The notes: generated by a model not told the origin, from the letters alone. DNA of 64,000 nt from Cymbidium sinense (GCA_021442155.1 CM038216.1:85346945-85410944); one strand, 5' to 3'; counted from the stretch's first letter, positions 1 through 11,809 are shown. Numbers and translations are program-made.

Positions 1-222
1 CCTAAACCTTAAAACATAAAATAAAACCCAAACCTTAAAAATAAAAGGTAAATAAAACTCAAGTAAAAAATAAACCTAAGCCTAAACCCAAACTTAAATA
101 CTAAACTAAAATAAAAAACCTAAACTAAAATAAATAAACCTAAAATAGATAAACTAAACTAAATCAAAATAAAATGTAAACATAAATAAAAATAAAAAAT
201 AAAATAAATAAACTAAATAAAC
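1..222 (+). repeat. AT-rich block, right part only
   Basis: This is low-complexity sequence made of AAATAAA and CCTAAA words, like the blocks described further on. It lacks the usual terminal motif because it runs straight into a GRP tail remnant at about 222. The left side runs off the window. Confidence 0.7.
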
Positions 223-270
223 AAAAGAAGAAATGTTGAATATGAATTTCTTATCTGTTAAAAAGAACTG
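222..270 (+). pseudogene. GRP mRNA tail remnant (copy 0)
   Basis: Only the last ~45 bp of the GRP 3'UTR survive here. They match the ends of the longer copies (AAGAAGAAATGTTGAATATG, then a CT-rich word and an A-run) before telomere-like sequence resumes. A junction or deletion fused this tail directly to an AT-rich block, so the usual coding part and fixed 5' breakpoint are missing. Confidence 0.75.
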
Positions 271-487
271 AAAACTTTAAACCCTAAACTAAAACTTGAA
301 CCCTAAACCTAAAACCTAAACCCTAAACCCTAAACCCTAAAAACCTAACCCTAAACCCTAAAACCCTAATCCTTAATTCCTCAACCTTAAAACCTAAACC
401 CTAAACCCCAAACCCTAACCCCTAAACCTTAAACCCAAAAATAATGATAAATTTTAAACTCTAAACCCAAACCCAAAACCCAAAACC
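271..487 (+). repeat. Degenerate telomere-like (CCCTAAA)n array
   Basis: Many exact CCCTAAA units alternate with single-base variants such as CCTTAAA and CCCCAAA. It begins with the 'ctgaaaactttaaaccc' word that also follows other GRP tails. Confidence 0.9.
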
Positions 488-1348
488 CTCAAAAGCTAAA
501 AACCTAAACCTAAACTAAATAAAACCTAAAATTAAAATAAATAAATAAATTTAAACTAAAATAAAATAAAAATAGAATAAAATAAAAACATAAAATTAAA
601 CCTAAACCTAAACCCAAAACTAAACATAAACTTAAAAAGAAAATAAAATAAAATAAGTAAAAACTAAACTAAAATTAAAATAAATAAAAACCTAAGCTAA
701 ACTAAAAAATGAGAAACTTAAATAAAATAAAAACTTAACCTAAAATAAAATTAAAATAAACTTAAAATAAAATAAAATAAAAACTAAATAAAAAATTAAA
801 CAAAAATAATAAACCTAATAATAAAACCTAAATTAAAGAAAAAATAAGACATAAACCCTAAACTAAAAGAAAAACCTAAACCTAAAATAAAAATAAAATA
901 AACCTAAACCTAAACTAAAATAAACTAAACTAAAATAAACAAAACCTAAACCTAAACCTAAAATAAACTAAACCAAAACCTAAACCTAAACAAATAAAAT
1001 AAAATAAACTAAAATTAAACCTAAATATAAACTAAAAAATAAAATAAACCTTAAATAAAAACCTAAAATGTAAACTTTAAAAAATAAAATAAAAACCTAA
1101 ACCTAAACCTAAAAATAAAAAATATAACCTAAACAAAAAAAAATAAAAATAAAAAAACTAAACTAAAAAAATAAACATAAACCTAAACCTAAGAAATAAA
1201 CTAAATTAAATAACCTCAACTAACATAAATAAACCTAAAATAAATGAACTAAACCTGATAAAAATAAAAAATAAAATAAACTAAAATAAATAGATGATAT
1301 ACTAAATAAACTATATAAACCTAAACCTATCGGTTTACTTAATTTTAA
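488..1348 (+). repeat. AT-rich block A with terminal motif
   Basis: The block opens with a AAAACCTAAACCTAAACTAA-like word and is dominated by AAATAAA. It ends at 1325-1348 with a close form of the consensus terminal motif (CCTATCGGTTTACTTAATTT) plus an A-run. The order of sub-words is colinear with blocks B, D, F and others, so it is a true repeat unit and not random low complexity. Confidence 0.8.
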
Positions 1349-2080
1349 AAAATACCTAAACCCTAAAACTAACCCTAAACCTATAACCCTAAAGCTACAA
1401 CCCTAAAACTTTAACCCTAAACCCTAAACCCTAAACCCTAAACTAACCCTAAACCCAAAAGCCTAAACCCTAAACCCTAAACCATAAATGTTAAACCTTA
1501 AACCCTAAACCCTAACCATAACCCTAAAATCAAACCTAATAATTCTAAACCCTAAACTTAAACTAACCTTAACTCTAAACCCTAAACCTTAAAACCTAAA
1601 TCCTAAACTAAATTAAGTATAAACTCTAAGCAACCTAAACCTTAAACTATAAACCTAAAACTATAAACACCTAAACCCTAAAGTCTAAATACTAAACTTA
1701 AACTCTAAACACTAAACCTAACTTAAACACTAATAGATAAACCCCAAAATATAAAACTTAAAACCTAAAACCTTAAACTCTAAAACCTAACTCAACTTAA
1801 ACTTAAACCTAAACTCAAGTTAAACCTAAACTCCCCCTAACCCTAAACCCTAAACCCTAAACCCTAAAACTCTAAACCCTAAACTCTAAACTAACCCTAA
1901 ACACTAAACACTAAACCCTAAACACTAAAAACCCTAAACACTAAAGCTTAAACACTAAACCCTAAACCCTAAATCATAAACCCTAACCCTAAACCCTAAA
2001 CCCTAAACCCTAAAAGCCTAAACCCTAAACCCTAAAACCATAAACCCTAAACCCTAAACCCTAAACACTAAAAACTTAAA
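1349..2080 (+). repeat. Degenerate (CCCTAAA)n array, the longest in the window
   Basis: About 730 bp of telomere-like heptamers with frequent CTCTAAA, CACTAAA, CCATAAA and AACTAACCC variants. Exact tandem heptamers are commonest at 1,840-2,070. Confidence 0.92.
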
Positions 2081-2955
2081 AGCATAAACCTAAACCAAAT
2101 AAAACCTAAAAATAAAAAAAATAAAAACACATAAACCTAAATAAAATATACAAAATATAATAAAATAAAGACCTAAACTAAAATCTAAACCTAAACCTAA
2201 AAATAAAATAAAATAAAAAGTAAAAAAAACTAAAATAAAATAAATAAAGATTGAAAATAAACTAAAAATAATGTAAACTTAAGAATAAAAAACCTATATA
2301 AAAAAAACTAAAGGTAAAATAAAAATAAAATAAACCTAAAATAAAATTAAATAAAATCTAAATAAAAACCTAAACCTAAAATATAAACCTAAAATAAATA
2401 ATAAATAAAACCTAAACCCTAAACTAAAATAACCTAAATTAAAAATAAAAATAAAATAAAATAAACCTAAACCTAAACTAAAATAAACTAAACTAAAATA
2501 AATAAAACCTAAAGCTAAAGCTAAAATAAATTAAACATAAACATAAACCTAAACTAAATAAAATAAAATAAACTAAAAATAAATATAAACCTAAACTAAA
2601 AAATAAAGCCTATAATAAACCTAAAATAAATACCAAAAACCTAAACCTAAAAAAATTAAAAAAAAACCTAAACCTAAACCTAAAAATAAAAAATAAAACC
2701 TAAACCTCAAAAATAAAATAAAAATAACATTCAACTTAAAAATAAACTTAAACATAAACCTAAACCTAAAAAAATAAACTAAAATAAAAACTATAAATAA
2801 AAAATAAATAAACTTAAAATAAATAAACTAAACTAAATAAAATAATAAAATAAACCTAAATAAAAAAAGATAATAAACTAAAATAAATAAAAAATAAACT
2901 AAACATACTAAATAAACCTAAACCTACCGGTTTACTTAAATGTTTTTAAAAAAAA
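2081..2955 (+). repeat. AT-rich block B with terminal motif
   Basis: About 870 bp, colinear with block A, ending in CCTACCGGTTTACTTAAATG and a T-run/A-run at about 2,925-2,955. It can serve as a reference copy for the family because both ends are clear. Confidence 0.8.
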
Positions 2956-3179
2956 CCTTAAACCCTAAATCTTAAACCCTAAACCCTAAACATACTACCC
3001 TAAACCCTAAACCCTAAATCCCAAAAAACCCTAAACCTTAAACCCTAAAAGCATAAACCCTAAAACCTAAACCTTAAACCCTAAACCATATACCCCAAAC
3101 CCTAAACCTAAACTGAAAGTAACTAAATACATTAATAAATTAACTTAAAACCTAAAACCCAATAGACCTAAACCCTTAG
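2956..3179 (+). repeat. (CCCTAAA)n array plus GRP leader
   Basis: A short telomere-like array leads into a ~75 bp leader (about 3,105-3,179) with AAGTAACTAAAT and CCTAAAACC words. The same leader lies in front of several other GRP copies (8,126; 11,371; 27,553; 42,041), so it belongs to the amplified unit. Confidence 0.8.
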
Positions 3180-3621
3180 AATGGGCAGAACCTTGATGGC
3201 AGGGATATCATCGTCAACCAGGCTTAGTCTAGATTTGGTGATGGAGGTGAAGGTGGAGGTGGTGGTTATCATAGTGGCGGTTGTGGATCTGGAGGTGCTA
3301 GTGGATATGGAGGCGGGAGGAGAGATGGAGGTTACAAACGTGGTGGTGGTGGAGGGAGAGATCAAGGATATGATGGTGGATCCCGCTACTCAAGAGGCCA
3401 GGGTGATTCTAATGGGAACTAGAGAAAATGAAGAATGGCCAATCCGATCTTCTATGTATGGAATGATTTTAGAGGCTTCTAGTTATCTAGGGTTTTAAAT
3501 TCTCTATGTTCATTTTTTATCTATGTTGTTGATTGTGTCTTAGAAAACTTGGTGTGTTACTTGGTTGATGAAATCGAAAAGAAGAAATGTTGAACTCAAA
3601 TTTGTTCTCTATTAAAAAAAA
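3180..3621 (+). pseudogene. 5'-truncated GRP retro-tail (copy 1)
   Basis: This is the 3' end of an mRNA for a plant glycine-rich RNA-binding protein (RRM plus Gly-rich tail, GRP7/8 type). Reading begins at Asn-Gly of the last RRM strand (NGQNLDGRDIIVNQA), followed by the Gly/Tyr/Arg-rich tail, an end like SNGN, a 3'UTR and an A-tract. The codon after NQA is TAG where other copies have CAG, so it is broken. Everything 5' of the RRM end is missing. Open frames here that are rich in Val, Met and Glu are other-frame readings of Gly codons and are not genes. Confidence 0.88.
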
Positions 3622-3879
3622 TAAAAACTCTAAACCTTAAACTAAAACCTGAACCCTAAACCTAATACCTAAATCCTAAACCCTAAACTAAAACTTAAAC
3701 CCTAAACCTAAAAGCTAAACCCTAAACCCTAAACCTTAAATAAATAAAAAATATACTAAATATACTAAATAAACATAAACCTACTAGTTTACTTAGTTTA
3801 AAAAAGAAAAACTTTAATCCCTAAATCCTAAACTCTAAACCTTAAACCCTAAACCTACAACACTAAACCTACAACCCGT
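3622..3879 (+). repeat. Telomere-like array with AT-block remnant C
   Basis: A degenerate CCCTAAA array contains a ~70 bp remnant of an AT-rich block at 3,741-3,812. The remnant ends in CCTACTAGTTTACTTAGTTT, a variant of the terminal motif. The array continues to the 5' junction of LINE-1. Confidence 0.75.
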
Positions 3880-4062
3880 CTTAATAAAAATTAGAATGAA
3901 AACAAACTTGAGAACTAAATTAATATTTCTATTTTTGACAAGTTTTGCAACATCGCTATCTTTTCTAATAAACTGGGTAAAATCCTTTTTAAGCTCTCTT
4001 ATAATGGTGATTTTATCCTTAAAGAGGTTTGGAATTTTATTAGAAATAAATAGAACACCTCC

Positions 4063-5088
4063 AATGTTTTCATTAAACTTTGGAATAATATCTTTCCCAT
4101 TTCTTAATCAATTTTAGCTTGGAGGATTTTGAATAACTTCATCCCGGTTGATTCCTTGCTCTAGCTTAAAGGGTTTTCCACACCTTATAAGTGTTATTAT
4201 TTCTTTCATATTGAAAATGTTAATCATGTTTTTTTCAATGGTGCTATTGCTTCCAAACTTTGTACATGGTATGAAGATTTATTTAACACTTACTATTTTC
4301 AAGGCTCTCTTTCATTATATCAACTTCTTAAGGTTTGTTTCCATAAAACTGTGAAAGGTCATATCAAAGTTTTAATTAATATTACCCTTATTTGGTTCAT
4401 TAGGATGGATAGAAATGATGCTAAATATCATGTTATCCCTATGAACCATAAAACAATTCTTGCTAAAATTCATGCTTTATTTAATGCAAATTTAATTAGT
4501 AATTTTCTCTTTAGAGGTTTTAAATTTGTGGCTAAAAAATTGGGTATCACTTTGCATGAAGATCCTTCCTACAAAAGTATTAGCATTATACATTTGATTA
4601 AGCCTAAAGAAAATTCTATTAAGATCAATATTGATGGTTCTATTTCCCAAAATAAATATGGCTATGGTGGAATTCTTGGGGAATCTAAAGGCATTGTCAT
4701 TTATGTTTTTGCCTACTCCCTCACAGCTTATTTTGTTATTTATGCTGAACTCATGGCTGTTAACAAAGCTATTGATATTTATTTAAGCAAAGGCATCTAT
4801 AATATTTGGATTGAACTTGATGCTCTTCTTTTACTTGCTCTGCTTACTAATAATAAAATCAAAAATGCTAACTTACTTTATCTTCTTCATCACACTAAAA
4901 AGTTTCTTTCCCAAGTTTGCTACAAAATTTTTCACATTCTTCGTGAAAGTAATGCTTGGGTTGATTTCCTAGCTAATTTGGGAGAGGAATTAAATGAGCT
5001 CACTTTATTTGATAACCATAACATACCTAAGCATCTGTGTGGTCTGATCAATCTGGATAACACTAGACTGCCTTACCTCAGATTTTAA
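4063..5088 (+). pseudogene. LINE-1 ORF2 C-terminus: zf-RVT-like and RNase H
   Basis: The first part (4,063-4,350) contains words matching the zf-RVT region of LINE-3 but has frame breaks. From 4,351 an open frame of 245 codons encodes an RVT_3-type RNase H. Visible motifs are KINIDGSISQN (first catalytic Asp, 4,633-4,635), AELMAVNKAID (Glu), IWIELDA (Asp) and RESNAWVDFLANL (last Asp). All four acidic positions are kept here, unlike LINE-3, where the first Asp is Asn. The frame ends with LDNTRLPYLRF and a stop. There is no RT or endonuclease, so it is not autonomous. Confidence 0.85.
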
Positions 5089-7300
5089 CCTTCTGCTATT
5101 TTGTTAATCTTTTGCTATGGTGGTCTTATTCAATCTATTTTTTATTGTTTTTTTTCTTCTCCCCTCACTAAAAAGTGATTTTTGGTTAGTTTATTTCTAT
5201 ACTTAAACCCCCTTCCTCTTTACCCCATTCTATACTTGCCTGGCCATATTTTGGGTCTTAATGGTGTAATTTTTAATTGGTTTCCCTATCCTCTTAGCCT
5301 GGCAGTTCTCTTTCTCTGGCCCATGCTTTGTGTCTCTTGTTGGGTTGTGGTTGTGCCAAATTTTGGCCTACCCTTTTTACTAATGAATGTTGGGTTTGCC
5401 TTTAGTTTTGCCTGGCTATGACCTTTTTTGAATTGGATTTGTAGATTCTATGGTTGGTTCTGCTAGTTGCTACTATTTGTTTCTTTCATTTGCCTAGGTA
5501 TTTTGGGTGGTTATTTTTTTCATGGCTACTATTGGCCTCTTCTGTCTTGGTTATCCTTTCTTAGTTTGGCTTGGAGGTTTCTGTTGGTTGGTTCTATCTA
5601 CCATGTGAATTTTAGTTAATTATTATGTGGTTGTTGTCTCCCCATTTTCTCCTTTATGGTGACTATCTGCTCTTTGGGATTTAGAAGGGGTTTCGATTGC
5701 CTCTAGCCTTGTTCTATCCTTACAGTTTCCTGCGTGTGGTTGGGTGGTCCTCCTTGGCCTTTTCTAGTTTGGCTGGGTGACTGCCATTTTTATTTCTTGG
5801 TTATTTTGGAGATCTCCATATGGGTTGTTGCTTTGTCTATTATTATTATTTTCCCTCTTGTTTGGCTTTGTATTATCTCTATTTACTGGTTAGTTTTGTT
5901 GGCTGACTGGGCTGGTTGGCTATTTTGGCTGTCTAGGTTGGTTGGTTGGGTGAACGTGTTGTCTGTGTTTGATGGTTAGTTTAGGTGCTTTAGGTTGGGT
6001 TTCTAGTCAGCTCCTGGGTTGGTTATCCTCTCTTGGGTGTAGCTATTTTTTCCCTTACTTTTGTTTCCTAATTTTGGGTTTCAATTTTCCTACTGCTTTG
6101 ACTTCTCCTACTACTCATTCTATTGGCTACTGACCTGGGTGGTTTTATTGGCTATTTTATTAGTGGAGGATATGAGCTCTTATGGTTTTTTGGTCTTATT
6201 TTAGGACTTATTGTTGGGGGTTGGCTGCTTGAGTGGTCTTTTATGGCTGATGTCCTGCCTTGGATGCTTGTGTACTGGTTTGGTGTTTTGGTCTTTATGT
6301 TTGATGTTGGTATTGACTCCCTTTAGTTTAGTTGGCTCTCTTTATTTCCTGATATTTACCTCTTAGTTGGTGATTGTGGATTAGCTTTCCTTTTGGCTGC
6401 CTTGGTGGTGGCTTTGATGGTAACTTCTAGATGCCTCTTGGTCTCTCTATGCTATGGCTTTCTTTTCTCTGGTGCTGCTTATCTTCTACTATTTTGCTAT
6501 TTGGGTGGAGGTTTTTCCCTTGGATTTGGATTGCTAGTGCTCTAGATATAGTTGTGGGTTCTTCTTGGCCACTATCCCTGATGTAACTTCTAAGATGCTG
6601 GCTTTATGTGTTTGGTCTGTTGTGGGTTTCGGTTGGTGGGTTTGCTACTGGCTGGCTATTTTTTTATATTTTTTGGTGCAGGAACTAGATCACTTTGGAA
6701 TATTTTGCCTTGCATGATTGCTTCTATCAGGTATACTGGCTATGATGGCCTTGATGTTTCCCAATATCTTCTCTCTAATTGGTAGCATGCATATGATTGT
6801 AACACTTCTCATGAAGTTTGGATGCTCATATGTACTATTGCCCCTTGAGATTATCTTAACTAAGCCCGAGCATTCTCTTTCTTAGCTCTTTCTAAATTAA
6901 TTACTTTATCAATTTTCCTTGAGCTATGTCCATTTCCTTTGTAGTGTTTTCCAGGTTTCTTTTGTAAGTTGGAACTTCACATATGGAATGATCTTTACTC
7001 AGCCAACTCAAGTATTGTTGATGTAGATCTTGCTTATCATTCCTTCTCAAAGGGATCAAGAACTACTATTGACTAGTCCTTTTATTATTTTCTTAAGTTT
7101 TATTAGTTCTTTTTGTGTACTTTCTGATTTTCTTTTATGCTATTGCTTTTGCTCTTTTATTTTCTTTTTCCATTGTACTTAGATAGGGTTTTAGCTCTTT
7201 AGGTTTCTTGTAGCTCTGTGAGCAGTAGAAATTTGAGCTTTACCCCTTTTAATGACATTGTATCCTTTATTTTTAAGGTAAAAAGTTTCTAACTTTTCCT
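5089..7300 (+). other. LINE-1 long T/G-rich 3'UTR
   Basis: About 2.2 kb after the RNase H stop, rich in T and G on the sense strand and in words such as TTGGTT and TGGCT. The last ~500 bp align by eye with the ends of LINE-3 and LINE-4 (AACACTTCTCATGAAGTTTG near 6,800; TGTACTTAGATAGG and GTGAGCAGTAG near 7,175-7,230). Small open frames inside are hydrophobic (Leu, Trp, Phe) because of T richness and have no family signature. Confidence 0.75.
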
Positions 7301-7322
7301 AAAAAAAAAACTAAACCCTAAG

Positions 7323-7790
7323 AATGGGCAGAACCTTGACAGCTGGAACATCACCGTCAACCAAGCTCAGTCTAGATCAGGCAGTGGAGTCGAAGGCAGA
7401 GGCGATAGTTATCACAGTGGTGGTGGATATGGAGGTGGTGGTCAGAGCAGTGGTGGTTATGGAGGCTGGAGGAGCGACGGAGGTTACAGCCGTGGTGGTG
7501 GTGAAGGAAGAGATCGAGGATTTGATGGTGGACCCCACTACTCGGGAGGCAAGGGTGGTTCTGATGGGAACTGGAGAAATTGAAAAATGGCTAATCTGAT
7601 CTGTTACTTATGAAACTATCTATTTATAGTAGAGATGGTTCTAGTTATCTAGTATTTTTGATTTGCTTTATGCATGCTCATTTTTTATCTATGTTGTCGC
7701 TTGTGCGTTACAAAATTTGGTGTGTTACTTGGTTGATGAAATCGAAAAGAAGAAATGTTGAATATGAATTTTCTCAATTTAAAAAAAAAA
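7323..7790 (+). pseudogene. GRP retro-tail (copy 2), frame still open
   Basis: This is the best preserved GRP copy. From 7,323 the natural frame runs without a stop for 86 codons to TGA at 7,581-7,583: NGQNLDSWNITVNQAQSR, then a Gly-rich tail with GGYGGGGQSSGGYGG and RGGGEGRDRGFDGG, ending SDGNWRN. It still lacks a start codon and nearly all of the RRM, so it cannot make the parent protein. The 3'UTR and A-tract follow to 7,790. An overlapping 91-codon ATG frame in another phase is a shadow. Confidence 0.88.
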
Positions 7791-8209
7791 CTGAAAGCCC
7801 TAAACCCTAAGCTAAAACCTGAACCCTAAACCTAAAACTTAAACCCTAAAACCTAAATCCTAAATTCTAAACCTTAAACACTAAACCCTAAAAACCCTAA
7901 ATCCTAAACAATAAACCCTAAATCCTAAAACCTACAACCTAAACCCTAAACCCTAAACCCTAAACCTACAACCCTAGACCTTAAACCCTAATCCTTACAC
8001 CCTAAAAAAACCCTAAACCTTAAACCCTAAAATCATAAATCCTAAAATCATAAACCCTAAACCCTAAACCCTAAACACTAAACCTTAAACACTAAACCCT
8101 AAACTCTATCCCTAATCCCTAAACCCTAAACCTAAGCCTAAAGTAACTAAATAAATTAAAAAATAAACATAAACCCTAAAACCTAATTAACCTAAACCTA
8201 AACCTAAAA
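7791..8209 (+). repeat. Degenerate (CCCTAAA)n array plus GRP leader
   Basis: The telomere-like array carries several ACCTACAACC variants. From about 8,126 it changes into the AAAGTAACTAAATAAATT leader that precedes GRP copies. Confidence 0.88.
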
Positions 8210-8688
8210 GAATAACAGAAGGCAAGAACATCAGTCTGGTCTAGACCTGGTCATGGAGGTGAAGGTGGAGGCCCGATTATCTTAGTGGTGGTCAGGGATA
8301 TGGAGGTGCTGGTGGATATGGAGGTACTTGTAAAGGAAGTGGAGGTTATGGAGGTGGGAGAAGTGACGGAGGTTAGAGCCATGGTGGTGGCGGAGGTAGA
8401 GATCAAGGATATGATGGTGAATCTCGCTACTAAAGAGGTCGGGGTGGTTTTATTGGGAACTAGAGAAACTGAAGAATGATTGATCCAATCTGTTGCTTAT
8501 AGAACTATGTCTTTATGATAGAGATGGTTCTAGTTATCTAGAGATTTTGATTGGCTCTATGCGTGATCATTTTTTATCTATTTTGTCACTTGTGTCTTAG
8601 AAAACTTGGTGTGTTACTTGGTTGATGAAATCGAAAAGAAGAAATGTTCAATATGAATTTATTCTCTATTGAAAAAGTAAAAAAAAAA
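8210..8688 (+). pseudogene. GRP retro-tail (copy 3)
   Basis: Starts at the same mRNA point as the other copies but with a damaged first segment (AATAACAGAAGGCAAGAACA, where others read AATGGGCAGAACC). The Gly-rich part, the GGGAACTAGAGAAACTGA end and the 3'UTR are recognisable. The terminal Trp codon TGG has become TAG. The A-tract at 8,671-8,688 is followed by CCTAAA repeats. Confidence 0.85.
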
Positions 8689-8905
8689 CCAGAAACCCTA
8701 AACCCTAAACTAAAACTTGAACTTTAAACCTAAAACCTAAACACTAAACCCTAAACCCAAAGAACCCTAAAGCTTAAAACCTAAATCCTAAGTACTAAAA
8801 CCCTAAACATTAAATCCTAAAACCCAAACCTTAGACCTTAAACCCCAAACCCTAAACCTTAAACCCTAAACCTTAAACCACAAACCATAAACCCTAACCA
8901 CAAAT
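8689..8905 (+). repeat. Degenerate (CCCTAAA)n array
   Basis: Telomere-like heptamers with many CCTTAAA and CCCCAAA variants, between GRP copy 3 and the next AT-rich block. Confidence 0.88.
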
Positions 8906-9720
8906 CCCTAAACTAAATAAAATACTAAATATAAAAACTAAACCTAAACTAAATAAAACCTAATAATAAAATAAATAAAAAAATCGAAACCAAAATAAAA
9001 TGAAAACATAAACAAAAACCTAAACCTAAACCTAAACCTAAGAAGAAAATAAAATAAAAAACAAAAACAAAACTAAAATTAATAAGTTAAAATCTAGCTA
9101 AATTAAAAAAAAGTAAATAAAATTTAAACTAAACCTAAAATAAAAATAAAATAAACCTAAAATAAAATAAAATAAAAACTAAATATAAAAAATAAATCAA
9201 AAAGTAAAACCAAAAAATAAATAAAAAATAAACCCTAAACATTAAACTAAAAAAAAGGCTAAACTTAAAATAAAAATAAAATAAACCTAAAATTAAACTA
9301 AACTAAAATAAATAAAACCTAAACTTGAACCTAAAAAAAACTAAACCTAAATCTAAACCTCAACTAAAAACTAAAGCCCAAAAATAAACTTAAAATAAAA
9401 ACCTAAAACCTAAAACTAAAAAATAAATAAAATAAAAACCAAAATTTAAACCTAAAAAAAAGAATAAAATTGAAACCTAAAAATGTAATAAAGAGAAAAC
9501 TACACTAAAAAATAAACCTAAAGCTAAAAATTAAAATAAAATAAAAAAACTAAGCTAAAATAAATAAACTTAAAATAAATAAACTAAACTAAATAAAATT
9601 AAAAACAAAACCTAAATAAAATTAAAATAAAGTAAAATTAATATAAATAAAAATAAACTAAATAAACCTAAACCTACCAGTTTACTTATTTTAAAAAAAT
9701 TAAAATTAAAAAAATTAAAA
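8906..9720 (+). repeat. AT-rich block D with terminal motif
   Basis: Colinear with blocks A and B. It ends CCTACCAGTTTACTTATTTT plus an A-rich stretch at about 9,668-9,720. Confidence 0.78.
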
Positions 9721-10220
9721 AAAATCCTAAAAGCCATACTAAACCCTAAAATCGAACCCTAATCTATCACTAACCTGGAACCCTACCATAAACCCTAAAT
9801 CAAAATAAAATAAAACTAAACTAAAAAATAAACATAAACCTAAACCTAAACCTAAATAAACTAAAATAAAACCTAAACTAAAATAAATAAAATAACGTAA
9901 ATAAAATAAATAAACCTAAACCATCGTTTTTTTTTAAATAAACCCTAAACCCTAAACCACTAAACCCTAAATCTTAAACCCTAAACCTAAATCTTGAACC
10001 CTCTCTAAACCCTCCCAAAATACTAAACTAAAACCCTAAACCCTAGTGACACTCCACCCACCAAACCCTACTGAACTCTGACCCTAAACATTAAAACCCT
10101 AAATCGTGGACCCTAAACTGAGCTAAACCTAAACCACCTAAAACTCCTCCTAAACTGACCCTACCACCCTCCCTAAACCCTAAACCCTAAACCCCAAACC
10201 CTAAACTCTAAACCATAAAC
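9721..10220 (+). repeat. Telomere-like arrays with AT-block remnant E and a C-rich patch
   Basis: Contains a truncated AT-rich block (about 9,796-9,945) ending in a decayed motif (CATCG plus a T-run). The stretch 10,010-10,190 is unusually rich in CCTCC, CCACC and ACTGA words for this domain. Confidence 0.7.
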
Positions 10221-11037
10221 CATAAACCTAAAAACATAAATACCTAACCTAAACTAAATAAATCCTAAAAATAAAATAATTAAAGAAATGTAAACCTACA
10301 TAAAGTAAAAAAATAAAATTAAATAAAAACCTAAACTAAACTTAAACCTAAACCTAAACCTAAACCTAAAAATAAAAAAAATAAAAAAAAAACTAAACCA
10401 AAATAAAATAAATAAAAACCTAAACAAAACAAAAAAATAAAAGTAAACTTAAAATAATTAACCTAAATAAAATAAAATACAAAGGTAAAATAAAATTTAA
10501 AAAAAATAAAAATAAAATAAAATAAAAACTAAATAAAAACCTAAACCTAAAAAATAAACCTAAAATTAAATAAAAAATTAAACCTAAATCCTAAACTAAA
10601 AACAAAAAACTTAAATCTAAATTAACCAAAATAAAATTAACCTTAACCTAAACTAACATAAACTAAACTAAAATAAATAAAACCAAAACCTAAATCGAAA
10701 CCATAAACTAAATAAAATAAAATAAAATAAAAATAAAACCTTAAAATAAGCCTAAAATAAAAACCTAAAACTTAAAGCTAAAAAAATAGAATTGAAACCT
10801 AAACCTGAACCTAAAAATAAAAAATAAAACCTAAACTTAAAAAAAAAAATAAAAAGAAAACTAAACTATAAAATAAACCTAAACCTAAACCTAAACCTAA
10901 AAAATAAACTAAAATAGTAAAATAGAAACTAAAATAAATAAAGTAAACTAAATAAAAATAAAAAATAAACTTAAATAAAATTAACTAAAAAAATAAAAAT
11001 AAAAAATAAAGCTAAACCTACTGGGTTTGTTTTAAAA
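10221..11037 (+). repeat. AT-rich block F with terminal motif
   Basis: About 820 bp, colinear with block B by eye over most of its length. It ends CCTACTGGGTTTGTTTTAAA at about 11,019-11,037. Confidence 0.8.
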
Positions 11038-11456
11038 AAAACCCTAAACCATAAATCCTAAACCCTAAATCCTAAATCTAAACCTAAACCTAAAAGTAAA
11101 ACCCTAAATCTTAAACTCTAAACCACCTAAACTCCAACCCAAACCTACTGAACTACCCTAACCTAAATCTAAATCGTAAACCCTAAAACCCTAAACCTTA
11201 AACCTAAACACTAAACCATAAAACTTAAACTCTAAACCTAACCCAAACCTAAACCTAAAAAAATCCTAAACTTAAACAATAATCCCTAACCCTAAACCCT
11301 AAACCCTAAAACTAAAACCCTAAACTCTAAACATGAACCCTAAACCCTGAACTCTAAACCCCAAACCATAAACCTAAACCTAAAGTAACTAAATAAATTC
11401 AAATATAAACCTAAACTTTAAAAGCTAATAAACCTAAACTTAAACTGAAACCCTAA
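11038..11456 (+). repeat. (CCCTAAA)n array plus GRP leader
   Basis: The telomere-like array includes a less regular patch (11,125-11,180). The GRP leader with AAAGTAACTAAATAAATTCA starts near 11,371. Confidence 0.85.
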
Positions 11457-11809
11457 GAATGGGAAGAACCATAATGACATGAACATCACTATCAACCAGG
11501 CTTAGTCTAAATCTGGTGGTGGAGGCCATGATGGTTCCAGAGGAAGAGATCGGGGATATGATGGTGGACCATACTCGAAGGCTAGGTGGTTGAGGCTGGA
11601 GAAATGGTGAAACGATCCAACCTGCTACTTATGAAACTATTTCTTTATAATTGAGATGGTTCTAGTTACCTAAGGTTTTTGATTTGCTCTGTGCGTGCTC
11701 ATTTTTTATCTATGTCGTCACTTGTGTCTTAGAGAACTTGGTGTGTTACTTGGTTGATGAAATTGAAAAGAAGAAATGTTGAATTTGAATTTGTTCTCTA
11801 TAAAAAAAT
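11457..11809 (+). pseudogene. GRP retro-tail (copy 4), internally deleted
   Basis: The usual 5' point (AATGGGAAGAACC) and the NQAQSR equivalent, again with CAG changed to TAG, are followed by a deletion of most of the Gly-rich coding part. It then rejoins at the GRDRGYDGG segment. The 3'UTR is intact, including ACTTGGTGTGTTACTTGGTT, and ends in an A-run at 11,801-11,808. Confidence 0.85.

Larger units (their letters stand above)
3880..7310 (+). mobile_element. LINE-1: 5'-truncated L1-type LINE
   Basis: A 3.4 kb 3' fragment of the same LINE family as LINE-3. It starts inside ORF2, in the zf-RVT-like region corresponding to about 22,360 in LINE-3. It carries an RNase H domain, has a ~2.2 kb T/G-rich 3'UTR, and ends in a 10-base A-tail at 7,301-7,310. 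The tail is followed by only 12 bp of telomere-like sequence before GRP copy 2. The left flank is CCTAAACC-type repeat. No target-site duplication can be proven because both flanks are repetitive. 5' truncation is typical of LINE insertion. Confidence 0.88.

Noticed and set aside
1349..2080. Active terminal telomere
   Set aside because: The heptamers are too degenerate and are followed on both sides by other units; no long exact run reaches the window edge.
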